Translations under genes and position numbers: made by a program
Notes under the pieces: model-generated
The model's database searches: none
Seen by the model: the letters and a program-made list of their open reading frames with translations, nothing else
Told to the model about the DNA's origin: nothing
Part shown: piece after piece, positions 48,145 to 60,739 of the stretch
Numbering within the stretch: the stretch's first letter is position 1
Layout of the letters: each line of letters opens with the position of its first letter
Assembly: GCA_027405735.1 (NCBI GenBank)
Contig: JAPEHQ010000020.1
Location: forward strand, 682,001-746,000
Length of the DNA: 64,000 nucleotides
DNA from: Mucor racemosus
Taxonomy: Eukaryota; Mucoromycota; Mucoromycetes; Mucorales; Mucoraceae
Direction of reading: 5' to 3'

Positions 48145-49856
48145 ATGAAATTGAGAAATAGATTCAAGCGTGTTTCAATCAAGATCGGGCGGAAAATGCC
48201 TACAAGAGGTTCCACTCCTATTACAGCAAATGATACTGAACTCAATTTGAAAAAAGAAGAAAACTCGGATGTTAACATTTTAAATCAAGAAACCAAGCAT
48301 GAACACACTCAAAATATAAACTCGTTGATAAGATCAGAAAAGAGTAGCATCCATCATCATGAAACGTGTAGCAAAGATATCAAAGTTGAAGTTAAGCAAG
48401 AAGATACAATAAAGTTTGAGACTATTTTAAATGAAGCTTCCAGTACAGTAAAGCAGTAACCCATCTAAAAAGTAAAAACTAACGTAATATTATACTTACG
48501 TATTCAGGTAAACCGATGGAAGTGTTGAATAGTACTGATTATGTCTACTATTGCCGGATATGTAGTACAAAAGAGAGCAGTTTTAGATCATTGCTAAATC
48601 ATCGTAAATCAATGCATAATATCGAGTACGCCGGTAAATCCATCAAACATATTGATTTGGAGCCAGATATCTATGATCTCAATTTCTGTTGCCAAACATG
48701 TGAGTCAACCTACGCATCTAAAACTAAATATCGAAAACACTTAACAAATGTTCACGGCATTCGTCGGAAGTCATCATTCAAAAGACCAAGGAATTTTATC
48801 CTTCCAGACCCTGACAATCCCAATTTTTACTGTTGCTCTTGTGATCGTACATATTCAAACAAAAGTCGATACCGCGAACACCTAAAAACCAAACACAAGA
48901 TGAAACTGGCGTCACTAGTTAAGAAAACAATTTCCAATATTGCTCCTAAATGTACATCTTGCAATATTGAATTCGAAACAAAACGTGCATACCTCCAACA
49001 TTGCAAACTTACACATCCCATTAAGGTACCAAATGACCGTCCAGACCATAAGGATCCCAATTTTTACTGCAAAATATGCAACATTACCTACAACAGTTGT
49101 AATTCTTATTGTAATCATTGTCGGTACTTTCACCCAAAAAAGCCAAAGTCATTCACTGAAAATCCTGATCTTCCGGAGGATATTTCAGACGCTAATTATT
49201 ATTGCAAAGTGTGTAAAAAGTCATATATGCACAAACATAGCTATCGTTCACATTTACGGTATACTCATAAAATGCTGGGCGTTCCTGTTTTTCAACAAAA
49301 GCCGAAAGAAATTACCCCTGATGTTAATGATCCTAATTACTACTGCCGTTCGTGCGATAGAACGCTACGCTCTAAATATACATTTAAAAATCATCTCTTA
49401 AACATTCATTCTATAGGCGAACATATTCCAAAGCAAGGCCAATTGGAACCTAATATTAACGATCCTAATTTGTACTGTTGTGTCTGCAAACGGAAATACA
49501 AAACTAAATCAGATTATTGCCATCATTTTTGTGGAGTGCACAAAATCAGATTAAAATCTTTTAAGAATTCTCTATACAATCCTGATCCACTTGATTCTAA
49601 TCTCTATTGCTGCGTATGCAAAAAAACAACAAAAACATTAGGTACATACCGTAAACATTGTAGAAGAGTTCATAATATGATACTGGATCGCACAACACGA
49701 TCTTCTTCTCACCGAGATGCAGTAATTGACATCAATAGCCCCAATTTTTATTGCGCAAAGTGTAATAAGCATTACTCATGCAGAAGCACTTTCAGAAATC
49801 ATTTGCGTCGTGTTCATAAATTGACCAAAAAATGCGTTAAGTTCGCCACTAAGTGA
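48145..49856 (+). CDS. Multi-C2H2 zinc-finger protein, family member 5 (intact)
   Basis: Exons 48145-48442 and 48508-49856, 548 residues. The donor chosen (GTACAG) is weak, but it is the only one that keeps phase 1 as in the paralogues and joins in frame to the TTCAG acceptor. Exon 1 starts MKLRNR and holds three SUMO-acceptor-like motifs in a row (IKVE, VKQE, IKFE). Exon 2 encodes ten C-x2-C-x12-H-x4-H fingers from YCRICSTKESSF to YCAKCNKHYSCR, with D-P-N-x-Y spacers. This is the most complete copy of the family in the window and ends FATK. Nuclear nucleic-acid binding is expected from the domain; targets are unknown. Confidence 0.85.
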
Positions 49857-50644
49857 TAGAATGCAAATGTCTAGCGCAAAATTTACAGTTTTTAATGTAT
49901 ATGCAATAAACAAATTGATAGCTGCTCTAATGATTGCAATATACTTGTATGCTATTTTTACTAAACAGTTGCATTATTTAAAGTGTCTATTCGTTTTAAG
50001 TTTTCTAGGCTGTATCTTGCAATTATTCTAGTTTTTAAGGATTAAAGTTAAATAACGCTTTACATGTATATATCTTATTTTGTTGAAGATTAAGCAAAAA
50101 TTTCTTTTTAGCTTAAAAAAACATGAAAAAAGCATAGTATCGTGTCTTATATTGATGGTTCCACCTAAAAATGGTGAATAACCATAGCCAGATTTTGCAA
50201 ATAAACCCTTTAAAGCAAAATTATAGCCTAAAATCAGTAATTTTGTGGCCATATTTATGTTGATTTCTTAGCCTTTATAACCTCGAAAACCCACATTAAC
50301 ATTTCTTTCGATCCGTAGTATCCTACTAACGTATTATCTCTTCTTTTTTTTTCGGTGGTTGAAATTTGAGCGATTGCGATCCATTTCCACCTTGCTACTG
50401 TTATGAGGGCACGATAACGAGATGTAGATTATCAGTACAGATACAAAGAGATACGCTTACTCAACTCGCAGCTTTACACAATATCGTTGTAACATTCATA
50501 TGTTTACTACCTTATTTGTTTGTTATTATCAAATGAATAATAGGATTCTGACTCGTGCGAGTTTTACCTCACAACAATACTATAAGGGAAAATCGATCGA
50601 AATCAACAGTTCTAGGTCGAGAACATTCTCTTAAGAATTGTTTG
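49857..50644. other. Spacer between zinc-finger gene and DIRS element
   Basis: AT-rich; no gene recognised. Confidence 0.4.
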
Positions 50645-50761
50645 AGACCGTCAGAACAAAATAGGAAATGTTATTATGCTAGAATCCTCTTGAAGTTTAT
50701 TTAAATAGCGAGTTTTTAAAGTATATAAAGAAAAAATAAAACTATTGTATTAACATCAATC
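50645..50761 (+). repeat. Left inverted terminal repeat of DIRS element
   Basis: Begins AGACCGTCAGAACAAAATAG and is over 95% identical to the reverse complement of 52170-52284, ending near TATTAACATCAATC. Confidence 0.9.
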
Positions 50762-50842
50762 TTCTTTTTCGCTCGGTCATAACCGATTTCTTAGTCCATT
50801 CAAATCACTTACACATCTCAAATATCTCAAGAATTATACAAA

Positions 50843-51718
50843 ATGTTCTCAATGGAAGAACAGCTTCGTATGATGCAGCAACAAATTGCTACTCTCCAGG
50901 AACAATTGAACTCTGGTACCCCTACCCCTATGCAGTCAGCAGACGACACTGCTACCTTACCACTCCATACAATGGGTGCACCCCCTCATTACGATTGGTC
51001 TCCTTCAGATCCTGTTACCGAACTCATGGATTTAAAGACCCCCTTGAACACTACTCCTATGCTTTCTGACTCCGAACGAAAGTCTCTTATCGAGTCCTAC
51101 CCTCCAATGGCACATTTGGACTATAAACCTCCAGCTACCATTCCATCTGCGGAACGCTTGATGAACAAAGGACAGCGCTACGAGGACAACTCAATCAAAC
51201 ACCTACAATATGTGCATTCGGCCACATATCGCCCTCTAGACATCTTCATCCACGAACTTATTACCACAGAACAAGATAATCCTAACCTGGAACGCTATTG
51301 CTCCATGTTACATGACATCCGTCGCCTCATGCTTCATACAGGATCCGCAGCAACTCAAATGCGCAATAACATCGCACTTCGGGCTGTTGATCCATCCTTT
51401 TCCTTGAAATCCAATGACGTTAGCTACACTCTCCCTTTGGATGAGTTTCAGACCACTGTGGTCCAACAAACTGCAGCAAAAAAGGCAACTCGTGAGGCCA
51501 CGGCCAATCGCCGCCGTCGTTTTCCTTCTGGCCGTTTCGGCACCTCCACCTTCTCGAATGTTCCGGATCAGCAGTTTTTTCGATCAGGTCCACCCTCGCA
51601 GCAGGGTGGTTACAACAAGAACATCAGCAACTTCAACAGCGGCAACAGCAACTCCAAAAGAAACTCGCAACAAACGACGCATTATCAAGTCTTTTACTAT
51701 ACATCCACACAGATTTAA
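50843..51718 (+). CDS. DIRS gag-like protein (C-terminally altered)
   Basis: A 291-residue ORF starting MFSMEEQLRMMQQQIATLQ (short coiled coil), followed by a Pro/Thr-rich part, a helical domain (LERYCSMLHDIRRLML) and an Arg-rich, Gly/Asn/Ser-rich tail (RRRRFPSGRFG, NKNISNFNSGNSNSK) like nucleic-acid-binding Gag tails. The last 15 residues run out of the original frame because of the internal deletion. ORF is intact otherwise, so it may be young. Confidence 0.7.
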   Translation: MFSMEEQLRMMQQQIATLQEQLNSGTPTPMQSADDTATLPLHTMGAPPHYDWSPSDPVTELMDLKTPLNTTPMLSDSERKSLIESYPPMAHLDYKPPATIPSAERLMNKGQRYEDNSIKHLQYVHSATYRPLDIFIHELITTEQDNPNLERYCSMLHDIRRLMLHTGSAATQMRNNIALRAVDPSFSLKSNDVSYTLPLDEFQTTVVQQTAAKKATREATANRRRRFPSGRFGTSTFSNVPDQQFFRSGPPSQQGGYNKNISNFNSGNSNSKRNSQQTTHYQVFYYTSTQI

Positions 51719-52106
51719 TATAGAATTATGTCCGGTGCATTGCTTTACCGCTTTACGGGATCATCCTTCTCTAGCTTCTCGCCCTGCTGATTCTCATCTC
51801 TTTGTTAAGTCTCATATTATCTCACAGCCCTTGTCTTCCAGTACTCTGTCTTCCTGGTTACATCGTGAATTTATCTCGCTTTCTATAAATGAACCTCGGG
51901 TATCTATTCGCTCATTGGCTTCTTCTCGGGCATTGGATCAAGGCGTCTCTATAGACAATATTGTTTCTTTAGGAAATTGGGCCTCCTCTAGCACTTTTCA
52001 AGATCACTATCAACGCAATCAAATGGCTACAGTAGATTTTACATCCACCGTTCTTTCTGGTTCCTTTGAAGATGAATTCTTTGACGCTTTTGACACTCTG
52101 GATTAG
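51690..52106 (+). pseudogene. Tyrosine recombinase C-terminal fragment
   Basis: In a frame shifted from gag: ELCPVHCFTALRDHP, then PRVSIRSLASSRALDQGVS, then IVSLGNWASSSTFQDHYQRN. The arrangement R-x-n-G-x-W-x-n-TF-x-x-HY fits the DIRS-type tyrosine recombinase with its catalytic Tyr in HYQR. The N-terminal half, with the first catalytic Arg, is deleted, so it is not active alone. Confidence 0.7.
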
Positions 52107-52169
52107 CATAATAGCATTTATATATTTCTATCCTACCCTTTTATTTTACTTTGACCGAGCTCAAATCGA

Positions 52170-52284
52170 TTAATGTTAATACAATAGTTTTATTTTTTCT
52201 TTATATACTTTAAAAACTCGCTATTTAAATAAACTTCAAGAAGATTCTAGCATAATAGCATTTCCTATTTTGTTCTGACGGTCT
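52170..52284 (-). repeat. Right inverted terminal repeat of DIRS element
   Basis: Reverse complement of 50645-50761, ending GTTCTGACGGTCT. Confidence 0.9.
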
Positions 52285-52690
52285 AAGTACCAATTTTGCA
52301 ACATTTGTAACAGCGGTAGTTGAAAAATCCTCACAACAATCAGGAACGCCAAATTGAGCAGGTAAAGCCATTTGGATGATACTTGACATATAGATTAAAT
52401 AAGTATAAGTTAACAATAGTCAAAGAAATGCGCTTGCTTGCTTTGATATGCATCCGCCAAGTAAATTGACATTCACAAATTTATATTTGATGATTATTTA
52501 GTCGAAATGCAATCATCGACATCATGTTAATCTTCAACTGCTAAAAGCTTCTGTGCATAATTCCATATAAACTAGGCTGAGATTTAGTTGAACATCTTAT
52601 CTTGTAATAGTGTGACTTTGTGGAAGCTGTGTGAGATGGAACATACCCTTTGAACCGTATCTTTTGATTCCTTTGACTAATTCAATAAAG
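52285..52690. other. Spacer upstream of zinc-finger member 6
   Basis: No gene. The open frame that begins at 52631 uses a non-ATG codon; the family start MKLRSR is at 52691. Confidence 0.4.
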
Positions 52691-54585
52691 ATGAAACTGA
52701 GAAGCAGAACCAAGCACGATTCACTCAGCATCAAGCAAGAAATACCTACAATTGACTATACTCTCGATAAAGCAAGAACATACTCAAAAGATAGTAGAGA
52801 TATCACAATTCTTCGTGCACCTAGCCTTTTTTTGAAAGAAGACACGAATGATAGCAAGTTTGTAGGAAGGCTCGAAAATAATCAAACTCAACCCGTTAGC
52901 GCATTTCAAGTAGCTAGCCAAACCAATGCCAATACCAATACATTGAAGAATATTGAATACGTTGATATTGAGGTCAAGCAAGAGGTTACACTAAAGCCTG
53001 AGGCAATATTACATGGAGTTACAGGTAAATCAATAATGCGAAATTTTCAAATAACATATTAACTGAAAATATAAACGGTGCCTTCAAATCAGATACCAAA
53101 AACTATTATCGTCCATTTAGTAAAGTTAATGGAGAATTGAAACTTGCATCGGATCATCTCAATATAGTACATAGTGAAGGAATCAAACCTCGGTGTATCG
53201 AGCATATTGATTTGGAGTCAACTATTTGTAATTCTGAAAATTGTGAATCTTGCGTAAAAACATTTTCGTCGGTTAGAGATTATAGACATCATCTACAACT
53301 AGTCCACTAATTGATTTTAAAGCCGTTACAATATAGATCACAAAGTGATATTAAGCCTGATCCTGACGAAATCAATTCCTATTGCTGTTCATGCGATTGT
53401 ATGTATTGGAGTAAAGAAAAATATTGCGAGCATTTGAAAGCAAAACATATAACGAAACAGGTGCCACTGGCTAACAATGCTTACAATATAAAGAATCCAG
53501 ATATTCTTCCCGATTGGAATAACCCAATAAATTATTGTAGATCTTGTGAGCGTTCATTTCGAACAAAGTATTTATATCAGGCTCACTGTAAACTGATACA
53601 TTTTATGGAGCCACCTAAAACCGAAGGTCCTGATTCGAATGATCCCAACTTTTACTGTAAAATATGCAATATTACCCACAAGAGTAGATATGCTTACATA
53701 AATCATTGTCGTTATTTTCACCCTAAAATTGTTAGAAGCATCAAAAATCCAGATGTTCTTCCAGATGTATCAGACCCCAATAATTATTGTAAATCGTGCG
53801 ACAAAAAAATAGCCAACAAAATGACTTATTGTAATCATTTACGATATGTTCATAAAATGTTAACTGTTCCCAAATTCCAAAAGAAACCTGATGATATTAC
53901 GCCTGACATCAATGATCCCAACAACTACTGTCGTTCTTGTGACAAAACACTTTCTTCAAGAACTTCATTTGAAATGCATCTGTTGTGTATTCATTCTATA
54001 ATAACGCGTGCCTCTAAGAAAGGCAGCGTGAAGCCTGATGTTGACGATCCTAATTTTTACTGTCGTGTCTGCAAGATTCAATCCAAAAATGTAACAATAT
54101 ACCGCTATCATCTTCGTGCAGTACACAAAATGAAATTAAAGTCTTTAAAGACATGTCTATATGATCCCAATTTTTTTCCTGATCCACTTGATCCGAACTT
54201 CTTTTGCCGTGTATGCAAAAAAACACAACAATCGTTGCGTAAATACCGTGCACATTGTTCCCAAATTCATCGTATGAAACTAGATCCTATACCTTTTGCC
54301 TGTCCTGATGCAATAATCGATTCTGAAAGTCCTGATTTTTATTGCGCAAAGTGTGATAAACATTCAAAATCGAGGTTTAAGTTTCTAAATCATATTCAAA
54401 AAATACACTCAATAGGATCACCCAAGCTCCGGTATCCAGATCCAGATGCAACCATTGATATATTTGATCCCCAGAATCATTGTGCAGTGTGTGATAAACA
54501 TTTTACAACTAAATACACTTACAGGAAACATTTGAAGGTCATTCACGATTTGACAATCCCACGTGCTGTAAGGAAAAGAAAGTAA
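52691..54585 (+). pseudogene. C2H2 zinc-finger family member 6, in-frame stop (possibly spliced out)
   Basis: Exon 1 52691-53024 (334 nt, starts MKLRSR; motifs IKQE, VKQE, LKPE) joins in phase 1 to exon 2 at 53093. The first finger has lost its Cys ligands (YYRPFSKVNGEL). The second (NCESCVKTFSSV...HLQLVH) is intact but followed at once by TAA (53308-53310). The frame then stays open to 54585 with nine good fingers from YCCSCDCMYW to HCAVCDKHFTTK. Either this is an early nonsense pseudogene, or a 69-nt in-frame intron (53254-53322, donor GTAAAA, CTAAT before a TTAAAG acceptor) removes the stop together with finger 2. The otherwise perfect downstream frame favours recent loss or the splicing option. 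Confidence 0.75.
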
Positions 54586-56148
54586 ATAATGTGATATAGA
54601 GCATAAAATCATATGTCCTCCCTTTGGATAATGCTCGATGATATCTATAAAAACCATAAGCGTCATAATAGTTTACAATAAAGATTCAATCATTGATGTT
54701 AAAATTCCTTTTCAAAAACATGAACACATGCATATTTGCTTTGTGCTTTTTTCAAGAGAATTGTTTTGTTAAGTTATACAGCATTATCCATTGTGTATTT
54801 GAATAAATAGTTATACCCAAAGTATGTTTGGCAAATTTTACTCTAATAAATTAATAAATAAATATAAAACAGTTGTACGCTATTCAAGATGATGTAAGTT
54901 ATACAAAATTCAAATGGCAACTGTTAAAAATCCCCAATAAAACTAGGAACATACGCAAGAAACGACAGCATGTTTGTATAACAACAAAAGCTCGCCCTTT
55001 GCTGTAATCTATAAAATACCTTGGTTCACGGGAATATTCGGTACGGTAAACATTACAAAACGGAACCACGACTAATCAATGAGCTACTACATCTAACTAT
55101 GGATCTAATAATGGCTCACGATTGAATTTCTGACGCTAAAATACAGCCATAAACTGATATAAATATGGCATTTCTCTTCCTTTCTTTCTTATAATGCTTT
55201 TCTTTCTTTCTTTCAACTTTTTCAACTTTGTCTCAATCTTTGAATTGAGCTTTGTTTAAGAGCTTTTATTGAATAATTTTATAAAGAACTTGAAAAACAT
55301 TGAGTCAATATGAAAACACTCACTTTTCTTTCAAAAATTCAAATGATTTATTACAAACAATAATCTTATATATAAACCTTTAGGATGAGTTGAACTTTAG
55401 TTATTAAACTATTTTATAGATATTTTCAGTACTTTGAATATCTTGTAAAAGTCTAGCTATGCTGATGTGAAATCAATTTAAAAGTATTTATATTAAGTTT
55501 ATGAGGAAAATGTCGCTCCCAAGATTATTAAGGTATAATGATTTATGTGATGCTTAATACGCAAGTTTATTAAAACAATTTAGATAAAAACAAAGACTAT
55601 TTATGGAGCATATTACCAAACCGGAAATAAATATAACTAGAAAGAGGGCTCTCTGAGAATCCAATAGTAGATTTATCAAGGGTAACAATCAAGCCATATA
55701 TATCTTTGATAGTTATCAAAATAAGAATTTTGAGGCAAATATAGATGTTTCAACTCAAAAGAAACCATCAGCAGCCCCTAATCTATCAGGATTAGGGATT
55801 ACCAAATTACCAATTTAGAACATCTGCCAACTATAACGTTTAACATGCAAATCACGTAATGCTGCATTCAATGCGTCTATCATTATGCTACTATTAAATT
55901 ATACAAGTATGATTTAATCATACTCATACAATATTCATATGTTTATTATAATTTTATTATCATTCACATTTAATACACTCATCCAATTAGTATGTAAACC
56001 TTCTCTATAAGCTCATAATAAAATGGTAGAATGAGTAAAAGCAACAATGCTGTTTATCCGTTCTTGTGAGCTGCTGTCATTTTCGATTTTTAAGTGTGCC
56101 TGACCTGTTACTTTGATACGCCTAACACTGATTCAAATTACAAGTTAT
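54586..56148. other. Intergenic, no gene seen
   Basis: About 1.5 kb of AT-rich DNA. A small hairpin CCCTAATC-TATCAG-GATTAGGG lies near 55777-55798. Nothing else recognised. Confidence 0.4.
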
Positions 56149-58096
56149 TAAACATACAAGGATTTTTTTGGATTTTTTTTGGATTTTTTTTCCATTTGAA
56201 CACTTTTTTAAATTGAAGCTCAGTCACATGTGCATATCTGATTATACAATTTTATATGGTGATATTCAAAATCGGAGCGTGCCCCCATTTCAATAGATAA
56301 CCAGGAAATGAAAAATGTAGGGCTACATTTGAGATGCTACAGAATATTGGCAAAAAAGTTATTTCTATTCATCTTCATTTTTCAGCGAGTATAAAAGCTT
56401 CAAAAGTGAAACACTTGCTTTTCCCCAGCTTAAAAACACAACCTAAAATGTCAAATATCTCGAGATTTTAATAAGCTTGCAAATAAAAATTTTAAGCTAA
56501 ATCTTCTTGTTTTTCAATGGTTTATTATATATTAAAGTTTTAGGGGTGGCTTTTTTTTTTTTGGATGATTTTTGGACCCCTATCCTTGTAATCGTAAATC
56601 CTGTTTTGTTTTGTTTTTTCTTTTTTGTAGTTTTAACAATTTGGAAAATTTTCACATTTTTTTACAAAGGTATTGGTAGGAATCAGACAATTAAGTTTTC
56701 TGGGGTAAAATTGGCTGCTAAAAACAAATATGCAATTTATTTTATTGTATCTATTAATTTCGTTGAGATTTTTATGGTACAAATTTTGCTGGAGTTTAGT
56801 ATATACGCCTATGACAACCCTTAAATCTTATTATAAAGTGTTACTTGAACATATAATAAAAGCTGTTGAACAATTTATTCCACAAATTTTGATATATAAT
56901 TCTAAATATTATCAAGTCTAGTTTCCACAATCGTACAGGACAAAATACGCTAAAAAACGTGAATATCTGTACTGGTGATCAGTTTTAGCAGAAAATTTTT
57001 CTCAAAAACAGCACCCATCCATTCAACATTGTTCTGGCTACAAATTTTATCAAATAAAGCAAGGATGGTTACTATGGTGATTATTTCATAAATTTGAATG
57101 ATGCAGAAATGGCCAGCTTAAAATTAAGAAAGCGCATTTGAAATGAAAATAAGTCGAGAAAATACTAAGGTATTGCAATGATGATTATTAAGTAAAGTCT
57201 ACTTTATTTTTCGTTCTCTACCAGGATATCTAGATTTTGGCTGGCTGTAAAAACTTTTTTATTTTTTTATAAATTTTGTGAGAGCACTTTTTCTGTTATA
57301 GAGATCCATGAAGGGATAACAGGTATGCAAAGCTAAAACCATAGGATAGTACTTTTTAGCGTCTATCCAACGAATTTTACCTCGTCAAAAAATATTGATT
57401 TTTCATAGAGAAAATTGTGTTTGAATGATTGATTTTTGGTGGTACAAAAAATGATCCATTCTGGACGAGGATATACAGGTCCGAATTTTCGTCGATCAAA
57501 AAAATGAACAAAAAAATGTATATCCCCACAAAAAATAGGGCTACAGCTACGTATAAATACTCATTCTGTAGATAATTTTGTTGCGTATAATGTGAAGACA
57601 AAATATTTTAGGGTTGTATTTGAATGAAGGATACTTTGTAATGAAAAATCGTTAAAATTTGACATTAAATTTACTAGAGATTTTATGAAATAAACATTTT
57701 CAAAACCTACACAGGTCGATTCAGAATTAAAAACTGAACTCAAGATATTTAATTCGCTAGTTCAACTTACTATGCATTTCTGTGAGTAATTAAACATACA
57801 ACGTTTTTTTTGGATTTTTTTTGGATTTTTTTTCCATTTGAACACTTTTTTGAATTGAAGCTCAGTCATATATGCATATCTGATTATACAATTTTATATG
57901 GTGATATTCAAAATTGGAGCGTGCCCCCATTTCAATAGATAACCAGGAAATGAAAAATGTAGGGCTATACTTGTTGATATGCTACAAAATATTGCCAAAA
58001 GACTTATTTCTATTCATATTAATTTCTCAGCGAGTATAAAGGCTTCAAAAGTGAAACGCTTGCTTCCCCCTGCTTAATAAATCAATCTAAGATGTC
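56149..58096 (+). repeat. Permuted tandem repeat, 1.64-kb unit (plus copy)
   Basis: One complete unit 56149-57788 followed by the first ~300 bp of a second (57789-58096); the two starts (TTAAACATACAA, TTTTGGATTTTTTTTGGA) are 1640 bp apart. The inverted counterpart lies at 35957-37889. The ends of the array differ between loci, so the unit has no fixed termini. Confidence 0.75.
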
Positions 58097-58315
58097 AAAG
58101 ACTGTATGATGGTATACAAGGGTAAAATTGAAGCTAGAAACGGAGATGTCTTTTTGTACATATTTTTGAGAAAGATATCTCCACGAAAAATCAATGTATC
58201 TTAAAAAAAAACTAAATTGGGTCTGAGAGAGCTTAACAGGGTTAATGACATGAATGTAAAAAAAAAATGCCAAAAAACTTTCAGAAAATTAAAAGTGCTC
58301 AAAAAATACGTACAG
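58096..58315 (+). repeat. Fragment of the ~1-kb dispersed repeat
   Basis: Matches 15125-15340 and 45095-45310 (GTATACAAGGGTAAAATTGAAG, shortened; ATTTTTGAGAAAGATATCTCC). Confidence 0.6.
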
Positions 58316-60739
58316 TATACTGTCGTATATTTTCAGGATTGATAAATAATATTTAAAAAAAAACACAATTAAAAAAGAATGAGTAATAAATCAGTTCTTC
58401 AACTGTATAATAAAAACAAGATACTGTATCATTTATTTAGATATAAAAGTATGACCTTTTATATTGATTTGACATTGAGATTCTGAAATGTCACTACAGC
58501 CGACCTGTGCTGCACACGATGATTTCGTTGTGTCCGTGTGGTCTACACACTATAGCCTGAGCTGCTGTGCCCACTGAATATGGTTAAAAAGATAACAAGA
58601 TGCACATGTGCAAAACAAAAGAAACTTCACACGAGCACAACGCTAAGCCTGTATGTGCAGAATTATAGTTTATGTCCATGTGTATGAAATTAAGTCCATG
58701 TGTGCGTAATAGTAGAGTTGCCCATAAGCATATCATTAATCATTATCCCTATTTGTGCATAATAACAAAACCTTAACATGAGCATAATGAGCTGATCATA
58801 TGGGCACAAATTGGTTTGTAAATGAGTATCCTGCCGTTCTCAAAATTCTATTGCATTTTTTACTGGAATGGGGTATTAAATTACATTTGTTTTTATTAAT
58901 ATAAATTATTATAGATAATATGATTCAATGCATTGTTGATGTAGAGCAATACATGAAAGTGCCAATATATTTACAGTTATCATCATTTATAAATATGCTT
59001 ATAGCTATAATGTTTACAACAGCAATGGTTTTTCCTCGAGCATAAACTTAAATACCACTTACTGCTTAAATTTATATGCAATCTAAATCTAATAAGATTA
59101 TAGATGTTACTTTATCACACATAAAATTTAAACACGTGAACCTTCTTTAAACTTACTATTTTAATTTACTATTGTCAGCTGTAAAAAGATTTGTTTTCAA
59201 GTATAGCCACGATCAAAACTATGGTTAATTATTAGGCAAGACATCAGATTATTCTTTTTTTTTTTGTTTCTATATCATTTGAAATTCTACCACTTTTCTG
59301 AAACATTTCGTGAGTTTGTACCCAGTTCTAGCTTTTCATTGAGTAGATATAAATATCATTGCCTTCGATTTGATTTAATAATTAAGAAATACGTCCAAAA
59401 ATACTGTAGTAAATAATGATATTTGATTTTAGAATGCGGTTAAATGAAAATATCAGTCTCTAATATAACAACTGCTACCTATATTGTCGGTTTTCGAGGA
59501 TATTAAACAGCCAATTTTGAAGCCAATTCCATTTCTAACTCACATTGAAATGTAATTCTTATAAATAGTCTTTTAAACCAAGACCTAGAAGCTCTTGGTT
59601 CTTTCTTTTACCATTAGTTTTTCTAGTAATAAAGCCTACGTTCTCCACAATAAATGTTACTAGTCTTTATTATTATTCTTTCTATAAATACGATTGTATG
59701 TATCCATAAACTCTCATATATAAAAAACATTAGTCCCTTATGTTAGAATTCATATTTAGATAAAAGAAAAGAATGCAAGCTTGATAGCCTGATATGCCTT
59801 ATTAAACGGTGAATATATTCTTGGAATATGAAAACAAAAAGAGAGAAACAACACACGTAGAAAAGGATTTTCAAGGCTTTACATTATTTAGCGCAATCAA
59901 ACCCCTGCTAACTTGCACGTTTCAGCCAATGTAAAAGCAGCATTACAGAGCATCAACCATAAATTAAACAACATAGGCAATATTTGTTATCATAGAAACA
60001 CACATTTTCTACCTGAAAAACCGTCTGCCATATCATACATTCATTAAAAAATTGCAAAAGCGAGCCCGTAAAGCGACGCCGTAATTGAGCATAGCAATAT
60101 TGAACGGCTGCTAAGTCTCTCATACTATGGTATATCTAAGCTTTTTTAAAAAAAAAAAAGTGTTTTTTTTTAACTTTTCTTATATTTTACCATGTAGGGT
60201 CTGAAAATTCAGTTTTGTAGTGGACATTTTTGGGGCTCATTTTATCCTTACCAACACACATTTTATAAACGCTTAACATTAAATGTTAAGTAATGAAAAT
60301 TAGCATTTTTGGCCCAAAAACGGTTTTTTGATTAAAGGATTTTCATGTAATATTTTGTAATAAAAATGTTTATTATTTTTTATTGAGCAAATAGAGCGTT
60401 AAATTCTGTATGTGTGTATATTTTTTGTTTTTATAATTGGTAGTATAATTAACTCTAGATTTGCAAAACCAAAAAAAAAATAATTAAAAAATGTCAAAAT
60501 TGATGATCTGGACAAAAATAATTTTCTAAATTAATATTCCGCTTATAAGCCTTGTAAGTCTTAAAAATAAGAGATTTTATTATACTGGAGAACTTTTTCA
60601 AGAACTTATGATGCTATACCCACTTGATTCAAGCTTATTACTGTAAACCTTTATACATGTTAATATTGTGTGGTAGTTTATTTGATGATAATATAGTCAT
60701 AGATGATAGTTAATGCCCTAGAGGTGATTTACATTAAGT

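Larger units (their letters stand above)
50645..52284 (+). mobile_element. DIRS-type retroelement, internally deleted
   Basis: Bounded by inverted terminal repeats of about 116 bp and carrying a gag-like ORF at the 5' side and the C-terminal part of a tyrosine recombinase at the 3' side. Reverse transcriptase, RNase H and methyltransferase are missing; the junction lies near 51655-51690. Inverted termini plus tyrosine recombinase are diagnostic for DIRS elements, which also make no target duplication; none is seen (TTTG before, AAGT after). At 1.64 kb it is far shorter than full DIRS elements (about 5-6 kb). Confidence 0.82.

Noticed and set aside
56507..56921. ~100-residue ORF recurring at 36202, 37829 and 56507 (GLLYIKVLGV...)
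   Set aside because: It starts at TTG, consists largely of T-tract phenylalanines, and varies in length through T-run changes; shared presence is explained by repeat copies.
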